From: UBA11891 sp965658355
GTDB lineage: Bacteria > Bacteroidota > Bacteroidia > Flavobacteriales > Flavobacteriaceae
Length of the DNA: 64,000 bases
Reading direction: 5' to 3'
Assembly (NCBI GenBank): GCA_965658355.1
Contig: CBFHRX010000002.1
Span: 39,094 to 103,093 of the forward strand
The notes under the pieces are model-generated. The model was not told the origin of the DNA, did no database searches, and saw only the letters and a program-made list of their open reading frames with translations. Position numbers and translations under genes: made by a program. Shown in pieces: positions 34,701 through 43,469 of this stretch (position 1 is the stretch's first letter; every line of letters begins with the position of its first letter).

Positions 34701-37700
34701 TTTTAGGGGCACCTCTACCTGATAGTAATTATCTTGATAGTCTGTTCCTAAACGAATAAAAGCGACGAGCCTTCGGTCAAAATCCTGTGTGTTCCCTTCG
34801 CCTGGAAGCTTCGGCTGGCCTGGAATGGATTCTGCATGCAAGTACATATGTAATTTCTTATACTGCCGCATGTCCACATCAACGGCTTTAAAAATAGCAC
34901 GTGAATCTTGGGGCTGCAAATCACAAACACGGAATGCAAGTGACTGTTCATTCTGCCTGACAATGGTATTGTTTGTGTTCACTTGTTCTCGAACGATCTC
35001 TGGAGGTAAAACGTAGTTTATCGGAATCCGGTTTTCGTTTTCTAAAATATTCACGGTACTAATATCCACCGTTGTATTGGGGTTTCTGTTTCCCTCTGGA
35101 TTCAATTGTTGGAGATAGCGTCGCCAGTCCCCTCGAACCAATTCCAAGGTGCCAAATCGAAAGACAACAGGCTGCTTAAAACCACTCAAAAGCATTCGCA
35201 TAAAACGAATCGAACGCAAATCTTCTATAGAATTGATCGCCTCAAAATACTGCTGGAAACTAGTCCCTTGATAATAGCCTTTTTGGACTGGAACCTTAAA
35301 CTGAATCCAACGGGTCGTTATCTCATCACCGTTGGGTACTTGTACTTTTACATTTTCACGAACATCTGTCACAAAGGGATGATTTCCGACAGTCATGTCT
35401 TTGGTGATGGGAACTTTGTATTCAAAATAACTGTCAATAGTATTCATACTCTGATCTCTATTGATGTCTTCGGTGTCGGGTTCTGTATTGCTTCCTCTGT
35501 CAGTATTTGAAAAGGCTATTGGAGAATTCCCCTCTGTACCATTGTAATTTTTATAGCGCTCTAAAATCCCTCCTGATGCCGCAACAAAATATTCATAATT
35601 GTCTCCTGCAGGATCTTCAGCAGGTCCATTGGTGTAAATGACGGCTTCTTCTTCATCGGTTAATCCGTCTAAACCAACGTCTTGTAATTGTCGGTCCTCA
35701 GGATTGGTGTTAAACGTATAAAGCAAAGATTGTGTGGCCGGTACCACTCCCCATTCGGTATTGAAAATAAGCGAATTTTCATCGGTACCTGGCAAGCCGT
35801 TTTCATACTGCTTTCTCCCGTCTTTTAGAATGTCTTCGGAAATATTTCCAAGATGAAAAACCAACTCGCCTAATTCATTATCCTCGGTTTCCAACTCATT
35901 GAATGTATCCAGCAACCAAAACTCGATAAACTCTACATTGGATTGCTCAAAATTGGTGGCCGCTATCGGGCGGGTGATCCCAGCCCAATTGGTTTCGGGT
36001 GCTTGTGAAAACACTGCTGCAGTGCTATTGTTATAGGGACCCCTCTCCTCAGGATAAAAAGCCAAGTCTAAGGTGTTTTGAATCGTCGTAGTTCCCTGAA
36101 CCAAATCCTGCTCTGGAAATATTTCTTGGATAAAAATGCGCCTTGTTGTATTACGTGATATCGCATCGTTATTGATTCCCTGTGGCCTGCCCGGTCTAAA
36201 GAAAACCGGATCGAGCGTATACCATGAAAGCTTGGCACGACCTATTCCAGACTCCAATCCGCTGATTTTTTCTGAGCCTTTGTAGTTTTTTGCAGGGACA
36301 CTCGATAACTTCCATGCGGTGAAGCCCTTCATGTCTATCGTTGTTTGAGCTCCTTCAAAATCGTCTATATACACTGTTGCTTCACCCTGAAGCTGAGTAT
36401 TCCGTGGATTTCCAGCGCGAAGTGAGGCGACTTCGCCCCTAAAAGAAATCCTCGATGGAGCTTCTGTTGTTCCACCTGGTAGCTTGCTAGCCAAACGGCT
36501 TAGAAAAGGGAGCTCTGTTGAGAAATTAGTATGAAAGCCCATCATAGTATTGTTAACAGGCTCTGTTCCATAATTCGCTTTTTGTGTCAACGGATTCTCG
36601 CTTAAATTCAATAAAGTAGCCCCAAGAGCTACATTTTCATTGAGCAAATGCTGGATGTTAAATCCTGAAAAACGCTTGTTTTGTTGGTTGAAAAAAGAAT
36701 TATTTTCGACAGCTATCTCTATGGGTATATTGGAAGACTTTAATCCTTCATCAATAATAATAACTCTTCCGATATCATAATTAACCCTATAATCAATCCC
36801 TTCCTGTAAAATACGACCCCCGGCAGTCACCCGAACTGAACCCCTTGGAACGTTAAATGCTCCGATAGGAATCCCTTCACCTCCTTCAGATTTATAACGG
36901 CCTTTGAGTTCGAATTTATTTTTTTCAGTAGCCTCTAAAGCGGCTGCCTTTGTCTGGGCATACATCTCTCTAAAGACATATTTCTCTTGATTTGCATTAT
37001 AAGTACTAGGGGTCTCATACGATTCTGATCCTTCTTGTGACTGTAACAAGTCAAACAAAAAGGAACCAAAGGGCTCTACAGTAGGAAAAATAATCCTTCC
37101 ATATTGAGGATCAATTGTTATCCCAGGGATGAAATCAAAAAACCCATCTCCTTCTGGTAATGGATCTTGATAATTATTCAAACGGTCAAGTTGAAAGGTA
37201 TTCAGGAGAATTTGTTCTTCTAAAGAACTGGGCCATTTTGAGCCGTCTACTGGGGTCATATAATTGATGGGCGATGGATCCGTGTAGAGAATCGAAAGTC
37301 TAAACTCTTCTTCTGCTAGCTGAAAAGCACCCATATTGTAAATATTTTTCATCATCAGATCCCAGACAGGCTGCTGTACATTTGTCAGGTTGCTTTTTAG
37401 CATTTTGACAATCAAGTTGTTATTTTGGATTTGCTGCTGTGCCTGCTGCTGATTGTCCAACACAACCTCCGTACTCGGCACATCGCCATTGGCAAACTCC
37501 CCTACTTGGTATACCTGTCCAGCATAGGTGTATTGAAAAGCGACCCCTAATACCTCATCATTACTCAAACGTTGATTAAGTGAAATATACCCCAACTGAG
37601 GGTGAAATTGATATTCATTTGGCTGTAGTTTTCGTGCGCTTTCTAAAACAGCATAGTCGAAGCCTTCTTGAATTTTTGCGCCCACACCAGCAAATCCCTG

Positions 37701-39173
37701 TCGTACGGTTGCTATATCCCGTATGGCAGTTGTCAAAAGGCCCGAAGCTTCCCTTATGCTCCCTGGATCAAGAATATTGGCCTTGTTATCTGGCAATCCA
37801 CTTACAGCTGCTGCTGTAAAAAAATTGGCGATTTTATCATCTAACACCACATTTTCTGGATTGGCTTCTCCCAAATCTTGAAGCGCTACGATATTCCGGA
37901 TATTTTGTGTTTGAGCACTTCTATTGGTAACCCATACTTCGATTCTTGTAATCTGAACAGGAGAATTTGTGTAGGGGTAGGTTTTTAAAGCATTGTCGTA
38001 TTGATCACGGAAAAATTGAGAAAGAAAGTAGTGGCGATCTTCTTCATAATCCAAGGCAAAAAGGCTAAAGGTATTCAAACGGCCTCCCCCTTGAGCAGTG
38101 ATGTTTTGGGATTGCGATCGCTGCTCAGAAAATACGGTGGTAATATTTGTTCGGCCGAATTTTAAATCGGCACGTACTCCAAATAAACTTTGAGCCCCTT
38201 GAATCAAACTGTTGTTGATAGGCATACTGATATTTCCCAAGTCGATGTTCTGAATAATACCATCCTCCGTTACTTTCCCGTTAAGGTAATCCGTAACCTT
38301 ACCCCCTAGTTGAGTGGGATCTTGCGCATAACTTTGAATTTTATTCTGAAAATTTTCTAGTGACTGTTTTGACCGATCGAGCAATGCCTTGGCTTCTTCG
38401 GCTTTGGATTGCAATTCTTGAATCGTTCCCTGGGCTTTGTTGTAGGTTTCTTTTAGCTGCTCTGCTTTGTCTAGAATCCCCGCCTTTTGGGCCAGACCAA
38501 CAGCCTCCGTTAATTTGGGTGGATTGAATTGAATTTTGACTAAATTTTGAAAATCAAAAGTGGATTCCGTATCATAATTCGCAGTGATCTGAAGGCGTTC
38601 CCCAATATTTCCAATCAAACTTAAGCTTATTCGCTGATCGAAATCAAAACTGAAGTTTCGCCTTAATGTAGGGGAGGCTATTGGATTGTCATTACGTTGA
38701 TAACGGGCGCCAAAATCGACCCCAATAGACCCTTGTGGCTTGATATCAATCGCATTGCTTCCAAAAATGGTTTGAAAAAACTGATTGTTAACGTACAATT
38801 CGGGAAGTAAATTTTTCTGTGAGGCTTCTAAATTTTCTTTCTTCCCACTTAGGGTTTCTGTTTTTTCTTTAAAATACGTTTTTAAAGATTCTTTGATGAT
38901 CAGCGCTTCGAATTCTTCAGGAGTTAACACCAAGGGAGTCGTAATCGGATAGCCCGCAATCTCTGTGGCTAGATAATAGACATCCCGATCGGGGTCGTAG
39001 CTGTAGTTTCGAGAGACGGCCGTAGCGCTAGGTAGGCTGATACTTCCTAACTGAGCCTCTTCGTCTGAATTGGTTTGAGCACGTATGGAGACATGACAAA
39101 AAAGCCCTATGAAAAAAAATAGAGCGGCATGAAAAGTAGTACGAGAATGCAGGTTCCGTTTAGGGAGTTGCAA
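31710..39173 (-). CDS. sprA: Type IX secretion system translocon protein SprA
   Basis: 2487 residues, the largest protein in the window. A signal peptide (ends IRAQ) is followed by a very large beta-rich protein with repeated barrel-type patterns, Tyr/Asn-rich strands and segments such as GRIIFPTVEPFG, RFSGFNIQHLLNENVALGA, VYIDDFEGAQTTIDMKGF and the final TLRYNFGN. Length, composition and the neighbours ruvA and gcvH all match flavobacterial SprA, the giant outer-membrane barrel through which T9SS cargo and gliding adhesins pass. It implies a type IX system and possibly gliding, though other gld/spr genes are outside the window. It starts six bases after ruvA. Confidence 0.95.
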   Translation of the reverse strand: MQLPKRNLHSRTTFHAALFFFIGLFCHVSIRAQTNSDEEAQLGSISLPSATAVSRNYSYDPDRDVYYLATEIAGYPITTPLVLTPEEFEALIIKESLKTYFKEKTETLSGKKENLEASQKNLLPELYVNNQFFQTIFGSNAIDIKPQGSIGVDFGARYQRNDNPIASPTLRRNFSFDFDQRISLSLIGNIGERLQITANYDTESTFDFQNLVKIQFNPPKLTEAVGLAQKAGILDKAEQLKETYNKAQGTIQELQSKAEEAKALLDRSKQSLENFQNKIQSYAQDPTQLGGKVTDYLNGKVTEDGIIQNIDLGNISMPINNSLIQGAQSLFGVRADLKFGRTNITTVFSEQRSQSQNITAQGGGRLNTFSLFALDYEEDRHYFLSQFFRDQYDNALKTYPYTNSPVQITRIEVWVTNRSAQTQNIRNIVALQDLGEANPENVVLDDKIANFFTAAAVSGLPDNKANILDPGSIREASGLLTTAIRDIATVRQGFAGVGAKIQEGFDYAVLESARKLQPNEYQFHPQLGYISLNQRLSNDEVLGVAFQYTYAGQVYQVGEFANGDVPSTEVVLDNQQQAQQQIQNNNLIVKMLKSNLTNVQQPVWDLMMKNIYNMGAFQLAEEEFRLSILYTDPSPINYMTPVDGSKWPSSLEEQILLNTFQLDRLNNYQDPLPEGDGFFDFIPGITIDPQYGRIIFPTVEPFGSFLFDLLQSQEGSESYETPSTYNANQEKYVFREMYAQTKAAALEATEKNKFELKGRYKSEGGEGIPIGAFNVPRGSVRVTAGGRILQEGIDYRVNYDIGRVIIIDEGLKSSNIPIEIAVENNSFFNQQNKRFSGFNIQHLLNENVALGATLLNLSENPLTQKANYGTEPVNNTMMGFHTNFSTELPFLSRLASKLPGGTTEAPSRISFRGEVASLRAGNPRNTQLQGEATVYIDDFEGAQTTIDMKGFTAWKLSSVPAKNYKGSEKISGLESGIGRAKLSWYTLDPVFFRPGRPQGINNDAISRNTTRRIFIQEIFPEQDLVQGTTTIQNTLDLAFYPEERGPYNNSTAAVFSQAPETNWAGITRPIAATNFEQSNVEFIEFWLLDTFNELETEDNELGELVFHLGNISEDILKDGRKQYENGLPGTDENSLIFNTEWGVVPATQSLLYTFNTNPEDRQLQDVGLDGLTDEEEAVIYTNGPAEDPAGDNYEYFVAASGGILERYKNYNGTEGNSPIAFSNTDRGSNTEPDTEDINRDQSMNTIDSYFEYKVPITKDMTVGNHPFVTDVRENVKVQVPNGDEITTRWIQFKVPVQKGYYQGTSFQQYFEAINSIEDLRSIRFMRMLLSGFKQPVVFRFGTLELVRGDWRRYLQQLNPEGNRNPNTTVDISTVNILENENRIPINYVLPPEIVREQVNTNNTIVRQNEQSLAFRVCDLQPQDSRAIFKAVDVDMRQYKKLHMYLHAESIPGQPKLPGEGNTQDFDRRLVAFIRLGTDYQDNYYQVEVPLKPTEYEENISNKLSAEEVWQPDSNAIEIDLEKLSELKAKALELAVLGKAAYFDEDANPINAFSPISSLPGSKKYKFSVKGNPSLGSIKTLMIGVKNPSSQVGDVLCGEVWFNELRIAGIDSKGGWAAVGSLDANMANVASLSASGRYSSIGFGGLDQSPNNSNREELLQYSMVSNINVGQLLPQKWGIQAPFNFSVGETIITPEFDPFYQDLELDTRLEATDDVGQKETIRQQAIDYTKRKSISLIGLRKQKTGDRKTRFYSPENIDISYAYNEQSHRDFEIEKMKDVNLLVAANYGHSFQPFEISPFQKIKFLKTKKYWEWLRQINFSPLPNSIGFTSNINRSYRNQQFREVYLEGVDANQQLALPELQQRNFLVDWSYTLNHNLTRSLRMTVTANSNNIVRKPFQPFEQDRSLENPYDNTVWDELWNFGESNNFNQSLVLNYKLPLRYIPFLSFIDANYNYTGSFNWQRGSDALANVVSENGTALGVVHTLQNANTKSLAGSISFDRLYRILGLKKGASRFSPMVQKRLAEKQQQGKNTKKEKKDKDKLFLKKIVDGLSTIKRIQFNYSENNGKVLPGYLQGIGGFGTLDPSFGFVMGSQDDVRYEVARNGYLTSFPNFNEPFTQLHNSKLTVTAQFNPFKDFIVDLNAERTYSENIRENFQVVNQEYVPLNSNVFGNFGMSTLLLKTAFNKTRGVTNVAFDVFRANRYAIAERLATESGLSANEIGREGFPSGFGKEQQDVLVAAFLSAYTDTDPKKINLDPVQSVPLPNWNLKYTGLSSLKAFKNVFNRFSITHAYRASYTLTNFQTNLDFDPSNPFQRDDVGNIVAERLYSNINLVEQFNPLVRLDVEFKNSLKILAELKRDRALSLSLDNSLLTESSGNEYVVGMGYQIRDLRIRTNINGRRTTLSGDLNLKADMSYRRNITVLRNLEYNNNQVTAGQTLLSIKFTADYNLSRNLTTLFFYDHNFSKFEVSTAFPQTSIRSGFTLRYNFGN

Positions 39174-39179
39174 TGCGTT

Positions 39180-39761
39180 TTACAATTTATTCAAAGCCGC
39201 TTTGATAAGGGCTTCCACCGATGCATCGGGTTGGCTTTGAATGAGGTTATCAATCACTTTCTCACTAGAGCGTCTTGGATATCCAAGTACCTCTAATGCT
39301 GATAACGCTTCTTCTTTAATTGTATTGCCTGAAACAGCCCTAATTTCCTCCATTTCTGGAAGGTTTTTAATCTTGTCTTGAAGATCGATTATGACCCGTT
39401 GGGCCGTTTTTAATCCAATCCCTTTTATCGATTGTATTGTTTTGACATCCTCCGATACGATTGCTGTTTGGATTTGGAGGGGTTCAAGAGAGGAGAGCAT
39501 CGTTCTTGCGGTACTAGATCCTATCCCAGAAACACTGATTAAAAGACGAAATAAAGCCCTTTCACTAGGACTCACAAAACCGTACAACGTATGGGCATCC
39601 TCTCGGATTTGCAGATGGGTGTATAGCTTGACGGCCTCCTCATTAGGAAGCTGGGAAAAAGTATGCAAGGAGATATGCACCTCATACCCTATTCCTTGGC
39701 AGTCTATGACCACATGAGTTGGATATTTTTCGACTAGTTTTCCTTGAATTTGAGTAATCAT
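39180..39761 (-). CDS. ruvA: Holliday junction branch migration protein RuvA
   Basis: 193 residues. Domain I (OB fold) starts MITQIQGKLVEKYPTHVVIDCQGIGYEV, domain II has the two helix-hairpin-helix motifs LISVSGIGSSTARTML and IQSIKGIGLKTAQRVI that grip junction DNA, and domain III (about residues 148-193) contacts RuvB. It overlaps the malic enzyme stop by four bases (ATGA), and sprA follows after six. The partner ruvB is at the far end of the window. Confidence 0.96.
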   Translation of the reverse strand: MITQIQGKLVEKYPTHVVIDCQGIGYEVHISLHTFSQLPNEEAVKLYTHLQIREDAHTLYGFVSPSERALFRLLISVSGIGSSTARTMLSSLEPLQIQTAIVSEDVKTIQSIKGIGLKTAQRVIIDLQDKIKNLPEMEEIRAVSGNTIKEEALSALEVLGYPRRSSEKVIDNLIQSQPDASVEALIKAALNKL

Positions 39762-42031
39762 AGCTGCGCTTGCTTTTTCTGTTGGGCATCTACAACAGCA
39801 ACAGCTGTCATATTTACGATCTCATCCACTGAAGCCCCTAATTGAAGGGTGTGAACAGGATAATTAAGACCCATCATAATAGGCCCAATAGACAATACGC
39901 CATTGAGCTCTTTCAGCAGCTTATAGGTAATGTTAGCCGCATGTAGATTCGGGAATATGAGCGTATTCACTTTGGTGTTTTTCAGTTGCGTAAAGGGGAA
40001 ACTCTTTTCCATCATGTCTGGATTGAGTGCAAAATCCGATTGCAGGGGACCGTCCACTATAATCTCTGGATAATACCGGTGCATATAAGAAACTGCTTCC
40101 GTGATTTTTCGTGCATCCTCCGACTTATTAGAACCAAAATTGGAGAAAGACAACATGGCCACTGCAGGGGTTAATCCAAACATGCTAGCTGTTTCGGCTG
40201 TCATTTTTGCAATCCTTGCCAATTCTTTAGCAGAAGGATTGATGTTGATTGACGTATCGGAAAGAAAAAGAGGTCCTTTATCGGTCAACATTAAGTTGGT
40301 TGCGGCCACACGATGAGCCCCTTTTCCAAGTATCTCTAAAATGGGTTTTACCACCTGGGGGTAGTTTCTGGAATAGCCCGAAATCATGGCGTCTACATCT
40401 CCATTTTTAACCATCATAGCACCAAAATAATTTCGCTCTCGCATAAGCCTTTTGGCATCATAAAGGGTTTTGCCTTTGCGCTTTTGCTCTTCCCAAAAAA
40501 GCATGCCATACTGTTCCCGTAGATCGTGCTGTGCATCTGTTTTGGGATCGATGATTTCCACCTCATCCTCAAAATCAATGGCTTCCATCAATTTTTGTAT
40601 GGTCTCTTTTCGACCTAGTAAAACGGGAATGGCAATTTCTTCTTCCATCACTATCTGAGCCGCTTTTAAAACATCTAGTTGGTCTGCTTCTGTAAAGACG
40701 ACCCTTTGTGGGCTTGCTTTAGCACGGTTATGAAGCATACGCACCAGTTTCTGATCGTTCCCCAAACGGGACTGCAGACTTTCTTTGTACCGATCCCAAT
40801 CTTCAATTGGAGCCGTAGCAACCCCAGAATCCATAGCCGCTTTGGCAACTTCTGGTGGAATCTCAACGAGTAATCTTGGATCAAAAGGCTTCGGAATGAT
40901 ATAGTCTTTACCAAAGCGCAATCGCGTTTGATCGTAAGCGATGTTTACTTGCTCGGGAACGGGTTCTTTGGCCATACGAGCCAAGGCTCGTACAGCTGCC
41001 ATTTTCATGGCTTCATTAATAGCAGTAGCCCGAACGTCTAAAGCCCCCCTAAAAATAAACGGAAAACCCAATACATTGTTCACTTGATTCGGATGATCGG
41101 AGCGTCCAGTAGCCATGATAATATCATCGCGTACAGAACAAGCCAAATCGTAATTTATCTCTGGATCTGGATTGGCCATAGCAAATACGATGGGGTTCGC
41201 AGCCATTGATGTCAGCATGTCCTCATTGACAATATTCCCTTGCGATAAGCCGATAAAAACGTCTGCCTCTACCAGTGCCTCTGCCAACGTATGAACGTCT
41301 TTTGAAGTGGCAAATTCTGCTTTTTCTGCTGTCAGCTTATCACGGTCTTTGCGGATAACCCCTTTGCTATCAGTCATCACAATATTCGATGCTTGGGCTC
41401 CAAATGACTGGTACAATCGTGTACACGATATGGCCGCAGCACCGGCACCTGATACCACTATGTTTACCTCTTCCATTTTTTTCCCGGCAAGCTCCAAAGC
41501 ATTCATCAAAGCGGCACACGAAATAATCGCAGTCCCGTGCTGATCGTCATGCATAATCGGAATATCGAGCTCTTCTTTGAGTCTTCGCTCTATTTCAAAG
41601 GCTTCAGGTGCTTTGATATCCTCAAGGTTAATTCCCCCAAATGTAGGGGCTATTGCTTTTACGGTCTTGATGAACTCTTCAGGATCACTAGCGTCTATTT
41701 CAATATCAAATACATCGATATCGGCAAAGATCTTAAAGAGAAGGCCTTTGCCTTCCATTACAGGCTTAGAGGCATTGGGACCAATATTACCCAGCCCAAG
41801 AACAGCCGTTCCGTTCGAAATAACGGCCACTAAGTTTCCTTTATTTGTGTATTTGTATACGTTGTCGACTTCCTTTTCTATCTCTTGGCAAGGAATGGCA
41901 ACCCCAGGAGAATACGCCAATGCGAGGTCTCGTTGGGTTTGATATCGTTTAGTGGGGACAACGGCAATTTTTCCGGGGCTCGGTTTCGCATGGTAAACCA
42001 AAGCTTCCCGCCTTTGCTGATTTTTATTCAT
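39758..42031 (-). CDS. maeB: NADP-dependent malic enzyme with C-terminal phosphotransacetylase-like domain
   Basis: 757 residues in the MaeB layout. Residues 1-430 are the malic enzyme part: LAYSPGVAIPCQEI, NGTAVLGLGNIGP, metal/substrate residues in EDIKAPEAFEIE and DDQHGTAI, and the Rossmann GAGAAAI. Residues 430-757 resemble phosphate acetyltransferase (SGYSRNYPQVVKPIL, NFGSNKS, DGPLQSDFAL) and are thought to act as an allosteric acetyl-CoA sensor rather than a transacetylase. The enzyme converts malate to pyruvate, CO2 and NADPH. It has its own -7 box in the gap after the permease gene and leads the maeB-ruvA-sprA unit. Confidence 0.95.
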   Translation of the reverse strand: MNKNQQRREALVYHAKPSPGKIAVVPTKRYQTQRDLALAYSPGVAIPCQEIEKEVDNVYKYTNKGNLVAVISNGTAVLGLGNIGPNASKPVMEGKGLLFKIFADIDVFDIEIDASDPEEFIKTVKAIAPTFGGINLEDIKAPEAFEIERRLKEELDIPIMHDDQHGTAIISCAALMNALELAGKKMEEVNIVVSGAGAAAISCTRLYQSFGAQASNIVMTDSKGVIRKDRDKLTAEKAEFATSKDVHTLAEALVEADVFIGLSQGNIVNEDMLTSMAANPIVFAMANPDPEINYDLACSVRDDIIMATGRSDHPNQVNNVLGFPFIFRGALDVRATAINEAMKMAAVRALARMAKEPVPEQVNIAYDQTRLRFGKDYIIPKPFDPRLLVEIPPEVAKAAMDSGVATAPIEDWDRYKESLQSRLGNDQKLVRMLHNRAKASPQRVVFTEADQLDVLKAAQIVMEEEIAIPVLLGRKETIQKLMEAIDFEDEVEIIDPKTDAQHDLREQYGMLFWEEQKRKGKTLYDAKRLMRERNYFGAMMVKNGDVDAMISGYSRNYPQVVKPILEILGKGAHRVAATNLMLTDKGPLFLSDTSININPSAKELARIAKMTAETASMFGLTPAVAMLSFSNFGSNKSEDARKITEAVSYMHRYYPEIIVDGPLQSDFALNPDMMEKSFPFTQLKNTKVNTLIFPNLHAANITYKLLKELNGVLSIGPIMMGLNYPVHTLQLGASVDEIVNMTAVAVVDAQQKKQAQL

Positions 42032-42047
42032 AGTATTAGGTCTTACT

Positions 42048-42055
42048 CAAAAGTA
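42048..42055 (-). promoter_or_regulatory. Bacteroidota -7 promoter element for maeB-ruvA-sprA
   Basis: Reverse-strand TACTTTTG is a perfect TAnnTTTG with 16 bases to the maeB ATG. No terminator hairpin was found between the permease stop at 42099 and this box, so read-through from the accessory operon into maeB is also possible. Confidence 0.5.
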
Positions 42056-42098
42056 GGAAAGAAATTTGGCCTACTTATCCGAATCATCAAAAAAGTGA

Positions 42099-43466
42099 TT
42101 ATTCCTCCTTTTTCTCGGAGACGAAAAGTGAAAACACCCCTCCAATAATTAAAAACACTCCCGCTAAACGTATGATATTGATAGGGTTTTGATCCAGAAT
42201 GTCGTACACAAAATATTGAACTGAAAATATTTGGATGATCATAGGGATTACGATGAACATATTAAAAATACCCATGTATACGCCCGTCTTATTACTGGGT
42301 ATGGAAGCCGCTAACATTTGATAAGGCATCGCCATCATACTCGCCCAGGTAATCCCTAGTCCAAAAGAAAATAAATAAATCTGACTGATCACAATTGCTC
42401 CTTCTCCAAAGGGATTGGGCAATGTGAATAATACTGTTTTATCGGATAAATAAGGCATTATTAACAAGCCAATACCTCCTACTAACAAACTAATGAAATG
42501 CAGTCGTTTCGCACCCAGGCTACGAGCTATGGGAATCATCGCAAAGGCAATCAAAAAACAGATGACATTGTAGGTTCCATTTAGATTTCCTGTAAGCAAT
42601 TGAGCTTGATTAAAATAAATTGTGGATTGATCTAAGGTATCGTAAAGCGACAAGGATAAGGCAGAGGTCATATACTGCCAATAACAAAACATGGCATACC
42701 AAGGAAAAAACATTACCGGTATGAGTTGTTTCATGGTTTTGGGCATTTCTTTAATAGCAACCCCTATTTCTTGTATGGTTCTTTTAAATAAATTCCCCTT
42801 TTCTTTTTCAGCTTCTATCTTTTTTAACTCGTCCTCAGTGGGTGGATATTCTGTCGTTGTTAGGACAGAAACCAAGATGGTTAAAGTGGATGCTATAGCA
42901 CCAATACCAAATGCCCAATAGGTAGATACAGGGATGCCATTATCCATTTTATCACTAAGCGCAAGTATCCCAAAAGAAACTAGCAGGGCTGGTGTAAAGT
43001 TGGCGAGGGTGGTTCCAAAACCTGTAAAAAAGCTTTGCATTAAAAACCCAAGTGAATATTGTTTCTCTGGAAGCTTATCTGATATAAAAGCCCGATAGGG
43101 TTCCAATGCAATATTATTAGCCGCGTCTAATATCCATAATAAACTTGCTGCCATCCAAATAGAACTAGAATAGGGCATTGCAATTAAGGCGATACTTGCA
43201 ACTACGGCCCCAATAAGAAAAAAGGGCTTTCTTCGGCCAAACCGAGGAGACCATGTACCATCACTTATGGCGCCAATAATGGGCTGTACAACTAAACCCG
43301 TAACCGGACCTGCCAACCACAACAATGGAAGCTCTGATTCCTCTGCCCCCAAGTATTTATAGATGGCACTCATATTACTTTGCTGCAGTCCAAAGCTAAA
43401 TTGAACCCCAAAAAATCCAAAATTCATGGTCAGGATTTGCCAAAAAGAAAGTGCTTTTTTATTCAT
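42099..43466 (-). CDS. MFS/GPH-type sugar permease, SLC45-like
   Basis: 455 residues with twelve predicted membrane helices. Signatures of the SLC45/GPH sucrose-maltose symporter group are MNFGFFGVQFSFGLQQ in helix 1, WLAGPVTGLVVQPIIGAISD, the loop RFGRRKPFFLIG, and NIALEPYRAFISDKLP. Such permeases import mono- or disaccharide-sized sugars with protons through the inner membrane. It is the last gene of the six-gene unit and starts three bases after the haloperoxidase-fold gene, which suggests that the product of the system is a small sugar-like molecule. No cytoplasmic catabolic enzyme lies beside it. Confidence 0.88.
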   Translation of the reverse strand: MNKKALSFWQILTMNFGFFGVQFSFGLQQSNMSAIYKYLGAEESELPLLWLAGPVTGLVVQPIIGAISDGTWSPRFGRRKPFFLIGAVVASIALIAMPYSSSIWMAASLLWILDAANNIALEPYRAFISDKLPEKQYSLGFLMQSFFTGFGTTLANFTPALLVSFGILALSDKMDNGIPVSTYWAFGIGAIASTLTILVSVLTTTEYPPTEDELKKIEAEKEKGNLFKRTIQEIGVAIKEMPKTMKQLIPVMFFPWYAMFCYWQYMTSALSLSLYDTLDQSTIYFNQAQLLTGNLNGTYNVICFLIAFAMIPIARSLGAKRLHFISLLVGGIGLLIMPYLSDKTVLFTLPNPFGEGAIVISQIYLFSFGLGITWASMMAMPYQMLAASIPSNKTGVYMGIFNMFIVIPMIIQIFSVQYFVYDILDQNPINIIRLAGVFLIIGGVFSLFVSEKKEE

Positions 43467-43469
43467 ACT

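Noticed and set aside
35106..35510. Forward 134-codon frame inside sprA
   Set aside because: Lies wholly antisense to a continuous SprA frame and shows no domain, signal or promoter.
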